Positions 1 to 11,466 of a stretch of DNA of 64,000 nt are shown one piece after another. The position numbers were made by a program, and so were the translations under genes. The stretch spans positions 312,853 through 376,852 of the forward strand of contig NW_015961960.1 of the NCBI RefSeq assembly GCF_000497045.1. Reading direction: 5' to 3'. The notes beneath the pieces were generated by a model that did not search any database, was not told the DNA's origin, and saw only the letters and a program-made list of their open reading frames with translations. Source of the DNA: Kalmanozyma brasiliensis GHG001. Its lineage: Eukaryota > Basidiomycota > Ustilaginomycetes > Ustilaginales. Position 1 is the stretch's first letter; every line of letters begins with the position of its first letter.

Positions 1-1484
1 CCAGGCCCAAGCTCAGCCGTGCAACGCTCATCATTGCTGTCAGCAGCTGCAATACAAATGATTCGTCTTTGTCATTTCAGAAAGGCGATCGCGCATTTTC
101 GGGCCGTCGGTCGATCCATCCACGGATTTTCCGCTGATCGCTGATGCTCGCCCGTCTCGCGTAAGACGGCCCAAAGGACGAAATTCTCGCTTGCAGGGCG
201 CAGCAGACTCAGGCTCAGAAACAAACAATCAAAACGGGATCCAAATTGAATTCGCCCTGACCAAGGCCACACAGTTGAGCTCAGCTTCGTCAATCGAGCA
301 CGGCAGACCAACTCGAAAGACGACCAAGCTGGATGCAAGGTCCCGTCCTGCGTATACGTGGACAGCCAAATTGGTCAGGCGACCCCTGTGTTGTGCACGC
401 CGAAGCCCTCTCGGAACGCTGTCAGAACGCGTCCCGAGTCTACGTAGCTTGGTTGAGGCTGGCTTGCTTGCTTGCTGGCCTGGCTGCGTGTGATTGTGCA
501 CCCTCGAATTTTTAATTAAACGTAAATTGAGAAAATGGATTATTGGGTGACCGTGTGATGTGTCGCCTTGCCGCTTGTTTTGCAGCTCGCTTGCAACACC
601 CAATCGGCCAAAGTGGGACGGTCCCCCCTCTCTCTCTCTGCAAAGCCACACTGACCTACACGCGCGCCTGTTGTTCGGAACTGCGAGGTCTCCCTGTTTC
701 TCGCCAGAAAGGAATTTTCGACAGTCTGACTGGCTTCTCTGAGACCATCACGGCTCGTCTCTTGCCGACGACGCTTCTCTGGCCGTACTTGCCCATGGAA
801 GCCTCTCTCAAACAGAGTCCGCTCTGCTCTGATCTGATCTCGCTTGGCTTGTGCTTGGCTTGTCAGCCTCTCCGTCGGCTGCATCGTGACACTCTGCTGT
901 CCAAGCCGTTGTTTTTCCCCATCTTCGTACTTCCGACGCCGCCTGCTCGCCTGATCGACGGGAAGCTCGTGTGCACATGCTGCTCACATCCTCTTGACCG
1001 CCGCTGAGCTAGTCTAGTGAGCTTCCGTTGGATTGGCCACTTCTGACCATCCGAGATCTGTGTTTGCTCGCCTCGCCTCGCCTTGCTCTGCTGGGTACGG
1101 GTACTCGAATCACTCTTTCATTGTCTTTTTAGCAACCGCTCCTGACGCCGCCCGCCCCTTTTCCCTTTCCCCTCCTCCTCCTGTCTCTTCTCCCCCTCTC
1201 TTCATCACCGCCCTCATCACCGCCATCCCATACTCCCTTGTCATTCACCTTTTCTTCCTTTGGCTACTCGTCACATCTTCTTGCTCCTTCTCTTCAGTAC
1301 ATTGCCATCGGAAGCCTAGTCAAGCCCCGTCTATACGGCATACTACAGCTACCCATCTCGACCTAAGAACTGTCACGATCCTACACCTGCTCTTGTCTTC
1401 AGCACTCTTCGATTCGTTGCGCGTCTGCCAGACCATCCTTCGTCCCTCTTTTCACCATCCAAACACATCACAGCCCTCGTCACC
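1..1484. other. Gene-free leader and upstream region
   Basis: I see no convincing coding region here. The last ~350 bases (about 1140-1484) are strongly C/T-rich, the usual look of a promoter/leader directly upstream of a smut gene, and they lead into the GH5 start codon. Short frames in this stretch have no domain or signal I recognise. Confidence 0.5.
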
Positions 1485-3350
1485 ATGCCTCGTCCACGAT
1501 CAACATCGCCAGAGGAGGCCTACTATAGCCCGGATCCTATGACCCCCACCTTCTCGCCTCCCGCCGACTACACCGAGTTTCAAACCCTGCGTCCCGGCAC
1601 ACCAGGTACCATGACCAGCTTCGGCGGTCGCTACTCGGCCGCCAGTACCTACATGGACAAGTACGATCGCGATGGAGCCAACACACCAGCCGCACAGACC
1701 CTCTTGCCCGCCGTCGACGGCGCTAACGGTCAGCGTTCCAGCACATACTACTTTGAGAAGGAGGGAGGCGCTGCTCCTGGCGCCGACGCCGGCTACCAAT
1801 ACCAAGGCCGACGCGGCCAAGGCTACAACCCGGCTGCCAACGTCGCCGCTCTCGAAGGCGGCGCTGCGGCTGCCAAGAAGCGTCCCAACTTTATGAGACG
1901 CCGGCCCTTCCTCTTTGCCTTCCTCATGTTGCTCCTCATCGCTGTCATTGCAGGTGGTGTCGGCGCCGGTGTCGGCATTGCTCACAACAAGTCGAGCGAC
2001 AAGAACCTCTCTTCGTCCGCCAGCAACAATGGCAACTCTGGCTCCACATCCAACAGCAACAACCATCACAACGGCGGTTCCTCGACTGGCGGCAGCAAGA
2101 CCACCGGCGGTGCCACTCCCACCGCTTCTGCTACTCCCACTCCCACCATCACCCCCTTCGCCAGGTACAGCTGGACCGACACCAACACAAAAGCCTACGG
2201 TGTCAGTCTCGGCTCCTGGCTCGTCCTCGAACGATGGCAGCTCGAGGACTGGATGGTCCAGCAGGGCGGCGCCAACGCCTGGGACGAGTTCCGCCTCACT
2301 CAAAATCTCGGCAACCGTGCCGCTTCGGTCCTTGCCGATCACCAAAACTCCTGGGTCACCGAGGCGGATATGGACACGCTCGAGAACGCCGGCGTCAACA
2401 TTGTCCGTATCCCCATTCCTTTCTGGGCCTTCATCCCCACCGTCTCTGGCGAGCCTTACCTCAACGACATGACCATGTACCAAAACCAGCTCAACAAGAT
2501 GCTCCAGTGGTGCTACTCGCGTAACATGTACGTCATGCTCGATCTCCACGCCATGCCTGGCTCCCAGAACGGTGACCAGTCTTCGGGGCACAACACCACC
2601 AACATCCAGTGGTTCACCCAGGCCAACCAGGACCGCTCCGACACCTTTGTCGAGAACGTCCTGGCTTGGGCCACCGGCAGCAACTACAGCTCCATCATCA
2701 ACGGTATCGGCGTTGTCAACGAGCCACGCATCGTCAATGACGACTGGACGCTCAACAACACGCGCTTCTCCATCACCCAGAGCTTCTACGAGCGCAGCTA
2801 CGCCACCTGCGTTAAGAACAACATCCCCATGACTTTCCACAATGGCTTCGCACCCGGCACCGTGTTGGACAAGATGAACCTCTGGAGGCCCTTTGTTTCG
2901 GGCAAGGATCCCAACATGCTCATCTACGAGGACCACCCCTACCCCGGTTGGTTCACCGTGCCTGAACCTGGTCGCGCTGAGATCCAGACCTCCGTCTGCG
3001 AGTACGGATCGGCCGGCGGCCAATTTGGTGTCCCCATCCTCATGGGCGAATTCTCGGCGATTCAAGCGATCGGGTCCAGCAGCTACACCACCTCCTACCT
3101 GAACATGCAGCTCTCCACCTATGCTTGGTCGGCAGGTTCCATCTTTTGGAACTTCAAGGCCAACTCGTCCAGCAATCCGGTGCTGGCGCTGTCGAGCGAC
3201 CTGATGCAGCTCTACTCGTACGTAGACCTCGTCAACGCTGGCACCATGCCCAACCCAGGAAAAGGCGGAAACGTTCGCAACTTCTACACTTCCCTGCCCA
3301 ATCCTTGCGGCAGCTTCCAGACCTACGGCTGGAACAACCCCGCGCAATGA
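1485..3350 (+). CDS. Glucan 1,3-beta-glucosidase, GH5 family, type II membrane-anchored
   Basis: The 621-residue protein is predicted to cleave beta-1,3-glucan from chain ends at the cell surface and so to act in wall remodelling. Residues 1-137 are a Pro/Gly-rich cytosolic tail, followed by a basic patch (RRR at 138-140) and one hydrophobic segment (about 141-166). A Ser/Asn/Gly/Thr linker follows to ~225, then a GH5 catalytic domain. The acid/base Glu sits in VVNEPR (Glu413) and the nucleophile in MGEFSA (Glu522). Family landmarks such as LGSWLVLERW and the DLHAMPGSQNG stretch are present. There is no cleavable signal peptide; the internal segment should act as a signal anchor. The ATG follows a C/T-rich leader with a CACC context. 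No intron is needed. Membrane-anchored exo-glucanases of this layout are known in fungi; the family call is firm, exact specificity is inferred. Confidence 0.9.
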   Translation: MPRPRSTSPEEAYYSPDPMTPTFSPPADYTEFQTLRPGTPGTMTSFGGRYSAASTYMDKYDRDGANTPAAQTLLPAVDGANGQRSSTYYFEKEGGAAPGADAGYQYQGRRGQGYNPAANVAALEGGAAAAKKRPNFMRRRPFLFAFLMLLLIAVIAGGVGAGVGIAHNKSSDKNLSSSASNNGNSGSTSNSNNHHNGGSSTGGSKTTGGATPTASATPTPTITPFARYSWTDTNTKAYGVSLGSWLVLERWQLEDWMVQQGGANAWDEFRLTQNLGNRAASVLADHQNSWVTEADMDTLENAGVNIVRIPIPFWAFIPTVSGEPYLNDMTMYQNQLNKMLQWCYSRNMYVMLDLHAMPGSQNGDQSSGHNTTNIQWFTQANQDRSDTFVENVLAWATGSNYSSIINGIGVVNEPRIVNDDWTLNNTRFSITQSFYERSYATCVKNNIPMTFHNGFAPGTVLDKMNLWRPFVSGKDPNMLIYEDHPYPGWFTVPEPGRAEIQTSVCEYGSAGGQFGVPILMGEFSAIQAIGSSSYTTSYLNMQLSTYAWSAGSIFWNFKANSSSNPVLALSSDLMQLYSYVDLVNAGTMPNPGKGGNVRNFYTSLPNPCGSFQTYGWNNPAQ

Positions 3351-3859
3351 TGCGGCAGGCTTCTCGTTGATAGTAGTACCTTGACTCGCTTGCAAGCATA
3401 TGGACATTCATTCTCTTTCCGCTCATGACATTCCTTTTCCTGCTCGAATTTGCAACCGCAGGTAGTCATTGCATATTACTTTTCTTGCTGTGTGTCGGTG
3501 CGTGTGTCGACGACTTTGAGTCTAGCCATGGTGTCCATGAAGGCGACACTGCACATGAGTGCTCACGACGCTCGGATCCCCGAACTCTCCCGTCCTGAGT
3601 CAGTCACACGGCGCCGGCTCTTAGATGGGACGCACGCGCAATTGCGTTTCAGCTCCGTTGAGAATGAAGCTAGCATCGCACCACTCGCACCGAGGACCTC
3701 ACCGCTTCAGGAGGACCGGAGCGCTGGCCAGCTATCACTCTCACTTGAAGAACGTCACAAGCTCTCGACGGAACGATTCAAGTCGCAGGGAGTCTTGTCT
3801 GAGCGCAAAAAGAGTGTGTCCGATTCCAAGGCGATCCATGCAGATGCAAACATACTGTA
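3351..3859. other. Convergent intergenic region
   Basis: This stretch lies between the 3' ends of the GH5 gene and the minus-strand 7-TM gene and probably holds both 3' untranslated regions. The frames here have no recognisable domains. Confidence 0.4.
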
Positions 3860-5551
3860 CTACTTCTCTGTGCGAGTCAAAAAAACGAAGGGGCTCGCGG
3901 CAGCCGGTGGCGGGTATGGGAACATGTCGGTCTGCATCGCTTCGACATCTTGCTCCTGGTGTTCGAATCGGACGACTGTTGCCGTGGTGATGAGGACGGT
4001 GTTGTGGGTATGAGGCTCGAACAGGGTTTCGCTGGGATCTTTCTCCTTGGTGAAAGCTGGGGAGGGGGGTCCGAGGGTGGACGCGGCGCCTCGTGGGGAG
4101 GTGAGGAAGCTGGGCGTGCTCGGGCTTGCAGAGCTGGCGAAGACGGCGGAGTAGGGTGTGCCAGGAGTGAGACTGAGCGATGCCCCCTTGAATCCGCGCG
4201 CCAAGCTTCGCCTCCCCCGCAGCTGCTCGGGAACGAGTTGGGTCTTGGTCGTCACTTCGGCTTGCGGACCGGCGAGACCAGAGACGGCACGGAAGATGTC
4301 GTCAAACGTCAGCACTCCAGAAATGGCTGTGACCCATCCTGCCGTCAGGAACGCCGCGCTGATGCAGTAGGCTACGATGAAGGTGACTTCGTGGTCGGCC
4401 GACTCGCCCAACAGCGACCTGTGCCAGGGGACAAAATAGAGGTAGAATACGGGGACGATGAAGGCCGAACAACCGAACAGCACGCAGAACATCTGAGTGT
4501 GACCCACCAGCACCATCATCCACGTCCGTTTGAACGCCGAATACGCCGGACCGTGTAGATTGCGCGGCAGGCCGATCCTGCACAGAGCTCGAAGGATGTT
4601 GGGCAGGCTGCGACGCGTGGGCTGGACAAAGTCGTCGTCTGGATAGATGGCGACCAGATGATCCATGAGGTAGATCTGATTCGGGATCGAGTAGAAGACG
4701 ACCATGGCAATGACGAGGAGGACGAGCACCATGTACGAGGCGAGCGCTGCGCAGCAAAGGCGGAAGACGTTGCCCAGATCGCACCATGCGACGCGCGTCA
4801 GATACAGCAGCTCCTCCGTCGGCGCCGCGTCGAGCCACTCCTGCGAATGCGTCTTGGAGAGCACTTGACGGTACAGATCGTGTCCCTCTCGATGCGTCAG
4901 CGCCCGCTGTTGGCCGTTGAGTGCGGTGATGACGATGTTGTATACCACCATCGCACTCGGCACGCCGAGCACAAAGGTGTTCATCACCCACGCGGATTGA
5001 GGCAGCGGAAGATGGATCCAGCTGAGCTTTGTCGCTAGGTGCGACGCCTTGTTGGTCGGCGCCAGGTTCGAGATGGGCGACCTCGGCGTGCACGTCAGGA
5101 CGAACCCATATGCAGCGTAAAATGTACCCAGCGCAAGCGGCAGCCACGGAAGGGGAATGTACCACAACCATTCGATCAACGGCCGTCCCGTCTCCTGCAC
5201 GAACAAGATATAGCTGCAGAACCCTGCCCAGGCCAACAAGTAGATCGAAACCAGCCCGAGCAGCCACACGATGGCGTTGGGCACGATGAAGGTACCATGC
5301 GGGCTCTTGCGCAGTGTGAAGATGCGGAAGTTCTTGGTGCGGCCCTTCTTGAACATGACCGACATGCAGAGGGCGAAAGTCATGACGCTCTGGATGATGT
5401 CCAGGATCATGTAGATCTCGACCGCCTTGCTGGGCTTTGGACACAAGAGCGGCTTGGCAAAGCGTATGAGATCGCCATTGGTCTTCATCTCGTGGGGGAA
5501 ATGGAATTCGTCGACCGTGAAAGCGCGGAACTTGTTCACTATGCGCACCAT
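3860..5551 (-). CDS. Seven-transmembrane protein of unknown family
   Basis: I do not recognise the family. The 563-residue product has seven clear hydrophobic segments at about 44-67, 88-117, 130-153, 188-210, 264-290, 344-374 and 388-412. A long Ser/Pro/Thr-rich hydrophilic C-terminal tail of ~140 residues follows. This layout, with a short N-terminus and a long tail, resembles a G-protein-coupled receptor, but I see no diagnostic receptor motif, so the role is open. Codon use looks coding along the whole length and no intron is needed. Its start faces the purine nucleoside phosphorylase gene across a ~2 kb divergent region. Alternatives are an orphan fungal receptor or a transporter-like membrane protein. 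Confidence 0.75.
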   Translation of the reverse strand: MVRIVNKFRAFTVDEFHFPHEMKTNGDLIRFAKPLLCPKPSKAVEIYMILDIIQSVMTFALCMSVMFKKGRTKNFRIFTLRKSPHGTFIVPNAIVWLLGLVSIYLLAWAGFCSYILFVQETGRPLIEWLWYIPLPWLPLALGTFYAAYGFVLTCTPRSPISNLAPTNKASHLATKLSWIHLPLPQSAWVMNTFVLGVPSAMVVYNIVITALNGQQRALTHREGHDLYRQVLSKTHSQEWLDAAPTEELLYLTRVAWCDLGNVFRLCCAALASYMVLVLLVIAMVVFYSIPNQIYLMDHLVAIYPDDDFVQPTRRSLPNILRALCRIGLPRNLHGPAYSAFKRTWMMVLVGHTQMFCVLFGCSAFIVPVFYLYFVPWHRSLLGESADHEVTFIVAYCISAAFLTAGWVTAISGVLTFDDIFRAVSGLAGPQAEVTTKTQLVPEQLRGRRSLARGFKGASLSLTPGTPYSAVFASSASPSTPSFLTSPRGAASTLGPPSPAFTKEKDPSETLFEPHTHNTVLITTATVVRFEHQEQDVEAMQTDMFPYPPPAAASPFVFLTRTEK

Positions 5552-7506
5552 TGTGACAGAGAGTTATCGAACGACGGATATCGATAGTGATGTGAGGATG
5601 ATGCGGATGGAAAGGAGTGTGTCCTATGCGACCGATGCCGTCGCTGTCACCACGACCAGGACGGGGATAGATGAGTCACAGATGTAGGTGCGAATGCGAT
5701 GCTGACAAGGGAGTGCCACTGCGATGCTTTTAAACGGATCGTAGCAACCCCTTGCTTCGCACTGAAGCTGTCCTGGCGAGCTCGAGCCCATCTCGACCGA
5801 GGCACATGCTCGAAAGCGGTGACGAGAGCCATGGCCTCTGTTGAGACTAGCGCAGAATATCAATGCACCCTCGAGCCCCGACCGCAGCAGGTCCCGGCCA
5901 CACAGTACGAGCAGACGTGCTGCATCTGACACGATACTCGCATTGATGCCGGCCATCACGTAGAGTAGCCATTGTCTTCGAATGAATCGTGCGTCTCGAG
6001 ACTGCCGTCTTCACGTGTCGGCGTCTGATGTTTCCGACAGTACAATGGAGCGTCTGCATTTGGGCGTTCCTTGCAAGCGAATGCTTCCGCCTCGATGGGG
6101 AGCTTCCATGACCGGAGGTACTGTTCCTCGCCCTTGTTCCGGGATAGACGGACAGACAGAGCGATCTGATCGGCCTGCACAAGCAAGGATCAGTGTGACT
6201 CGTTGCCTGCGCCTTTGAACGTGTCTATCAACTTGGATCCTTTCGATCGAGTGCCGTACTTTCCGAAGCCTGAAGGACGACTGCGTCGTGCCGTCATACT
6301 TTGAACTGCTTTACAAGAAGGCATGTCGGTCACCCTGCTGGAAGTCACAGGTCCAGCCGCGCTCAGAGCGCGCTACTGCCTCCTTGCCGGGCGATCAGAG
6401 CTGGGCACTGAATGATCAGAATTTCTGGGCACCAAAGGCGGCTCTGAGCCGGAAAGAAGGCTACTCTCTATTCTCACAGTATTGCACGAGGCTTCTGCAC
6501 ACGCCCAGGAGCGGTCAAAGCATGCGAATACGGCGACAGTGAACGCTGTAGCCTCTTCGCAGAGGCGGTTCTCACTGCGCATCACGAATCACAGCGTCGC
6601 TTCTAGCTTCCGAGGGGACCGTGCGAGAAGCACGGACGGACGGCAAACGACACTAGGCGTTCCCCTCCTCTTCCTGGCCGCTGTCTCCTTGCTCTAGCAA
6701 CGACACTCTGGCCCCTCCTGCCAGCCCTCCATATCTCCCTGCTGGACCGTTCTCTCCTAGATCGGTCGGTACGACTTCTCTCGCTTCCGCTGTGGTCAGA
6801 TCTCGATCTTGCGCTTTCGCTCGAGCAGTCCAGCATCGCATCACGCGGTATAGTGCTTCTCAGGAGCGACAATTATCAACAGTCCGTTGGCGCGGCAGTG
6901 CGTTGCGGGCCAATCGCTCGCGCTTGTGTCCAGTGTCCGACTCAAGGCTCTCTCGCTTCCCATAGCTGTCCCGTCTTTAAACCATCGCTCGACCTCGTTC
7001 TAACGGATGACGGACTGTGTTCAGCCCAGCCGCGCTGTCGCATAGTCAATCCCATTTCGTTTAGCTGTGACAGTGTGCCGCAAAGTGAGCTTCCACTTGG
7101 CTTACAACTTCCATTGTCACATTTGACCTCGTTCGATACATGTGATTGTCTGTGTGGCTCAGACCGAGCGACTGCTTCGGATGCCGCCGCTGTGCCTCAT
7201 TCATCCTACGACGGTATCACCCGAAGCAAGCCTTTTTAGCAAGAAGGTTGGCGGTATTTGACCCGAGAGCAAAGTCCAACAGCGTGACCACGGCTTCGGA
7301 GAAGGCCGAGATCCTTCCATTTGGTGCCTGTTTCTTTTGTTTGCTCGGCAAATCCGACTAGCCGTGTGGGAGAGCGTACCTTGCTTGGCGGGTGCGTGGC
7401 CCTTGCACAAAAAGCTTGTCCTCCCGTTATCACCACCTTCCTTCGCTCCTCTTCCCCCTTCCCACCTTATTGCTCTGATCCGAACACATCAACGAAAGAT
7501 CTCAAG
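5552..7506. other. Divergent intergenic region, 1.95 kb
   Basis: This should hold the promoters of the leftward 7-TM gene and the rightward purine nucleoside phosphorylase gene. All open frames in it are short, overlapping and rich in stop-poor GC composition without domains. C/T-rich DNA is found just before 7507. Confidence 0.4.
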
Positions 7507-8579
7507 ATGGCCAAGAGCATAGATCTGGCTTCGCTGCCAGAGCAGTTCAAGGCAGCCGTGGACGCGATTCGCGCCGTCGTACCTGCCGAGCTCGCCTCTC
7601 CCAAGTGGGGGATCATCTGGTTCGTACCCCGCACCGTGTCGCCTCTCGGTCGACTCTGACATCCCGGGCTCGACTAGTCACTGACCATGTCTCTTCTTAT
7701 TTTACCTCCTGCAGCGGCTCTGGTCTGTCTGGACTCGCATCGTCGCTCGAATCGGCCGTGCATGTGCCATACACTTCGATTCCTGGCTTCTCCGAGTCGA
7801 CGGTGGCAGGTCACACGTCCTCCCTCGCATTCGGTTTCCTCACCGCCCCCTCGTCGTCCACCCGCGTCCCCGTAGTGGCGGCGCTGGGTCGATTCCACAC
7901 GTACGAGGGTCATGCTGCGGCTGCGTGCGTCTTCCCCACCCGCGTCATGAAGCTTCTCGGCATCCAGGCGCTCGTGGTGACCAACGCAGCCGGTGGTCTC
8001 GCGGACCGGTTCGAAGTGGGCACCATCATGGCGATCCATGATCATCTCTCGCTACCCACGTTGACGTCGATGAACCCCTTGATCGGGGCCAATCTCGATG
8101 CGCTCGGACCGCGATTCCCGCCGTTGAGCAACGCGTACGATCTCCACTTGCGACTGGCGTTGTTCCGCGCCGCCCAGAAGCTGGGTCTCTCCAACCTGCT
8201 GGAGAGCGGAACCTACGCATACGTCATGGGTCCCTCCTACGAATCCCGTGCCGACGCTGGATTCCTCAAGAAAGTTGGCGCAGACGCAGTAGGCATGAGC
8301 ACCGTCCCCGAAGTCATCGCCGCCGCCCACGCCGGCGTCAAAGTCCTCGCCATCAGCCTCATCACCAACAAGGTCGTCCTCAAACCCTACTTTGATTTCA
8401 AAACCGCACTCGAGACTGAGCAGCAGGGCGGGGAGAAGTTGGAGGACAGCGTCAAGAGGGTACTCCAAGAGGATGTGGGAGAGGCGGCAAACCACGAAGA
8501 GGTGCTAGAGGCAGGCAAGATGAGGGCCGAGGACATGAGGAGGTTGGTCGCCGAGGTGGTTTGCTCCACTGAAGTGTAG
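7507..8579 (+). CDS. PNP1: Purine nucleoside phosphorylase (one intron)
   Basis: The spliced product (325 residues) splits inosine or guanosine with phosphate into base and ribose-1-phosphate in the purine salvage pathway. Exon 1 is 7507-7619 and exon 2 is 7715-8579; the 95-nt intron (7620-7714) begins GTTCGT and ends CTGCAG. Splicing rebuilds the conserved GSG phosphate-binding loop (residues 39-41) across the junction, which unspliced DNA would break. Further trimeric-PNP landmarks are GRFHTYEG (96-103), TNAAGG (127-132), GPSYES (about 210-215), GMSTVPEV (231-238) and SLITNK (252-257). Length is slightly above the human enzyme because of a longer N-terminus and a C-terminal insert near the end. 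The ATG at 7507 is preceded by a purine-rich CTCAAG context. Confidence 0.93.
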
Positions 8580-8866
8580 TGGGACGGAAGTGCTTTATGT
8601 ACAAATGACGGAATCGCATGCTCTTTGGATTTCGGCCCCCGATGAATGTGCGTGATGCCGTACTCAGATGGTCAGATGGGCACTCAGCGAGGGCTTATGA
8701 AGTTGCTGTGACGAGCAAGGCTGAAAAGAGCGTGTTCATGGGGACAGATGGCACAGAGCCGAAACAACGTCTGTGCATGCATTGCTTGCAGCGCGGATCA
8801 TGAGCAAGAGAAGTGAAAACGTCGATTGACTCGATATGCCCGTGTGGTTTTGCATGTGAGGGTCTA

Positions 8867-10063
8867 CTACGGTCGTGTGGCAGCAGGAGCAGCTTGCAAT
8901 GGCGCGCTAGTGGTGTTGGTCGCTGCTGCCGTCTGTGGTGGACCTGCAGCCGCTGCCGTCGTCGCCGGTGATGCTGTTGCTTCTACTGCTGGTGGCGCTG
9001 CAGCCGTCGATGCCGCTGCATTGGAACCCGCCGCCTGTGCTGGTGTCACCGTCGATGCCGGAGCACCGCCTTCGACCGGCGCAGGTGGTGCCGCTGGAAC
9101 CGCCTTACGGAAGAAAGCCGCTGCACCTGGCGTAGCAATCCCACCAGCCGCCTCGACCTTCTCTAGACGCTCGATCTGCTGGTCGCGCACCTTGTCCTGC
9201 CACTTTTGCAACTTGCTCGTCTCGTGAACAGGGAATCCGAAGATACGCGGGCGATAGCGTTCCACTTTGGCGGCTGCAGCTGCTGTCGAGTTGGCAGGTG
9301 GGTTGTTGGATCCAGGACCACCTGCGGCGCCTCCTGCCGCAGCTGCTACCGCTGACGACGACCCAGCTGCCCCTGATAGCGACGATCCGTTGCCTGCAGC
9401 ACCAGGAATAGACATGATCGAGTCGTCGACATCGGCCTGGTCTGCGTGTGTGCGTGCATCGGAGCGGTGTTGCGAGGATCCGCTCAGCAAGAAAGGCGAT
9501 TGCGAGGTGGGCGATTTGGATGGCAGCACGTTGGGATACACCATGAAGAGCATGTGAGGGAAGGTGCTGCCGAAAAAGGCGCCATCAATGGTACCGTGTC
9601 GGCTGCTTTTGGGAGAGTAAATGTCTTCGCATCGTGGGCAGAAGAGCTTGACTGCTTTCTGGAAGGGGTTGTCGCTGAGGCCGACGGGGAGCAGAGGTTG
9701 TTGGTAGCAAAGGACGCGGGGACATCGACCGAAATCGGCGCGCTTGTACTTTTCGAGCATCTTTGCGAGGCCGCGTGTGGTGATGATGTAGCGTGCGTGG
9801 ACGAGACCGTATAGCAGCTTGGCCTGCGCTTCTACGGAATCTCGGATGGAATCGGAGAGGTCATCCTCCAACGAGTCGGTGATGAGGTCGAGTGCCTGCG
9901 GGTAGTGCTGCACTTCTGCGTTGAGGCCGGTGAGGTTGAATCGGTCGAGGATGTAGTCTTCATCGACCTCGCAAAAGTACTCGTTGCCTTTGGTGGAGAG
10001 GAACCAGGTGACCCACGAGTTGGCGGCGTAGTCGCTGCTAGCCTCGGTGAGATCGTCCATCAT
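8867..10063 (-). CDS. Casein kinase 2 regulatory subunit beta
   Basis: This is the regulatory subunit of the CK2 Ser/Thr kinase, which dimerises through a zinc finger and docks the catalytic alpha subunits. The 398-residue protein keeps the family core: [15 protein letters not shown] followed by the acidic CEVDEDYI loop near residues 16-38, an acidic DSLEDDLSD patch, and the zinc ligands C114, C119, C142 and C145 (CPRVLC and CPRC). After HMLFMVYP (170-177) a low-complexity Ser/Ala/Gly insert (about 183-266) separates the core from its last strand, [11 protein letters not shown]. An Ala/Pro/Thr-rich tail of ~110 residues then follows. Typical family members are about 215-280 residues, so both additions are unusual. 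Two ATG codons stand in tandem at the start; the first is used here. Confidence 0.93.
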   Translation of the reverse strand: MMDDLTEASSDYAANSWVTWFLSTKGNEYFCEVDEDYILDRFNLTGLNAEVQHYPQALDLITDSLEDDLSDSIRDSVEAQAKLLYGLVHARYIITTRGLAKMLEKYKRADFGRCPRVLCYQQPLLPVGLSDNPFQKAVKLFCPRCEDIYSPKSSRHGTIDGAFFGSTFPHMLFMVYPNVLPSKSPTSQSPFLLSGSSQHRSDARTHADQADVDDSIMSIPGAAGNGSSLSGAAGSSSAVAAAAGGAAGGPGSNNPPANSTAAAAAKVERYRPRIFGFPVHETSKLQKWQDKVRDQQIERLEKVEAAGGIATPGAAAFFRKAVPAAPPAPVEGGAPASTVTPAQAAGSNAAASTAAAPPAVEATASPATTAAAAGPPQTAAATNTTSAPLQAAPAATRP

Positions 10064-11466
10064 CTTGTGGCTTTAGTCGTCGTGGACAATGCGAGGCGTG
10101 CTAAGATGCAATGAGGCCGTGTCGATGTGGATGTGCAAAGCTCGAAAGTGGAGCTCAGCTGAATCTTGCTTGCTGACTGAGGTGAGCAGCGGATGAGTCG
10201 ATGTGAGAATGAACGACGACTCGATGCGTGTAAACAATCGGAACGGTGTCAGCCTGGCGGTCGAAGGTGGCGCTGTGATATGGGACTGGGTTCGAAAGCT
10301 GAGTCGGTTGCGTCGGAAGATGCCGATTGAATGATTGTCGCAAGTGAGCTGAGTCGGACGATCGTTCGAAGCGGGATCGATCCGTGCGATCAAGGTGGAG
10401 CGGCTAAGTCGGATAGGATGCCAATGCGACCTATTGCAAGGCTTTGTACAAGCGCCGAGAAGCAGATAATGGCGAGATGGTGGATGCGTGAGGGTGCGGA
10501 GACGAGAATCAAGACCCAAAGTGTCTGCGTGAATGCCGAATCTCAAGCCAAGCTCGCTACGTTAGAAAGAGCTCGTGATTTCCGGGTCCGCTTTCCTTGC
10601 TGGAGGAAGAAGGAAGGAATTTGGCAAGCAATCCGAATGAGGCAGCAGACAGCGATGTGGGAAAATTCAGTGAGCCGTGTGATCAGACCACACGTTCCAA
10701 GCAGGGTGAGGCAGAGACGCGCTTCTCGAGGATCAAGGCGAATGGATCGATCGGGCAGGATGCGACAAAGCAAGGATAAATCGCTGATCTGGCTGGCTGA
10801 CCTGACATCCGGCACCGACAATTTCGCCGGTGACACTGAAAGGAAAAGCAAGCAAGCGGAAACGGCGACGACGGCGGGATGTTTCCGCTCAGCCCCAAAC
10901 AGATGTTGGGAGATGGTTGTGACTGTGCGGAATGAGGCGAGGGTGAGTTGCTGCTGCTGCTGTTTTGTATTCGCGAGAATGGCCGAACAAAGTCCGAGAA
11001 TTCGAACCAGCAGCGCTTGTTGGAGTAGAAATTGAATTGCCCGGCCATTTTGACTGGAGCTGCAACTGAGATTTTTCGGCCTCAGTCTCGAGAATTTCAC
11101 CGATATCGCATCGCGACTCTATCGATGCCATGTGTGCCGTGCCAATTCCAGCCGGCCAAAGGCTTGCAAGCTGGCTCGCCCTCCCTTTTCCTTTAATTTT
11201 TCTCTCGCCTCAACTTTTTTGGTTTCTTCCTCGCTGAGGAGCGCGCACAGTCTCTCCCTGCCCGTTTGGCTGTGTGTGTGTGTGTTGCTGTCCTGTCTCT
11301 TCGACTTCTTCTCTCGCTTCGCTGCTCGTCACGAATCTCGGATCACCCGCATCCTTCCTCTTCGTCACACGCCGTCTTTACTCTCCTTCACACCATCCCT
11401 ATACCTTCACCTTCGTCATCGTTGTTGCCGTCGCTACCGTAGCTGCGCACGATTACTCACCTCAAA
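10064..11466. other. Divergent intergenic region with C/T-rich leader
   Basis: This carries the promoters of the CK2 beta gene (leftward) and the pyruvate dehydrogenase beta gene (rightward). The right end (about 11160-11460) is pyrimidine-rich and contains a short TG run near 11272-11285. No gene is seen. Confidence 0.4.

Noticed and set aside
1500..3407. 635-codon open frame on the minus strand
   Set aside because: It lies wholly opposite the GH5 gene, whose catalytic motifs are clear. Its Val/Gly/Arg-rich, domain-free product is the usual antisense shadow of a GC-rich gene.
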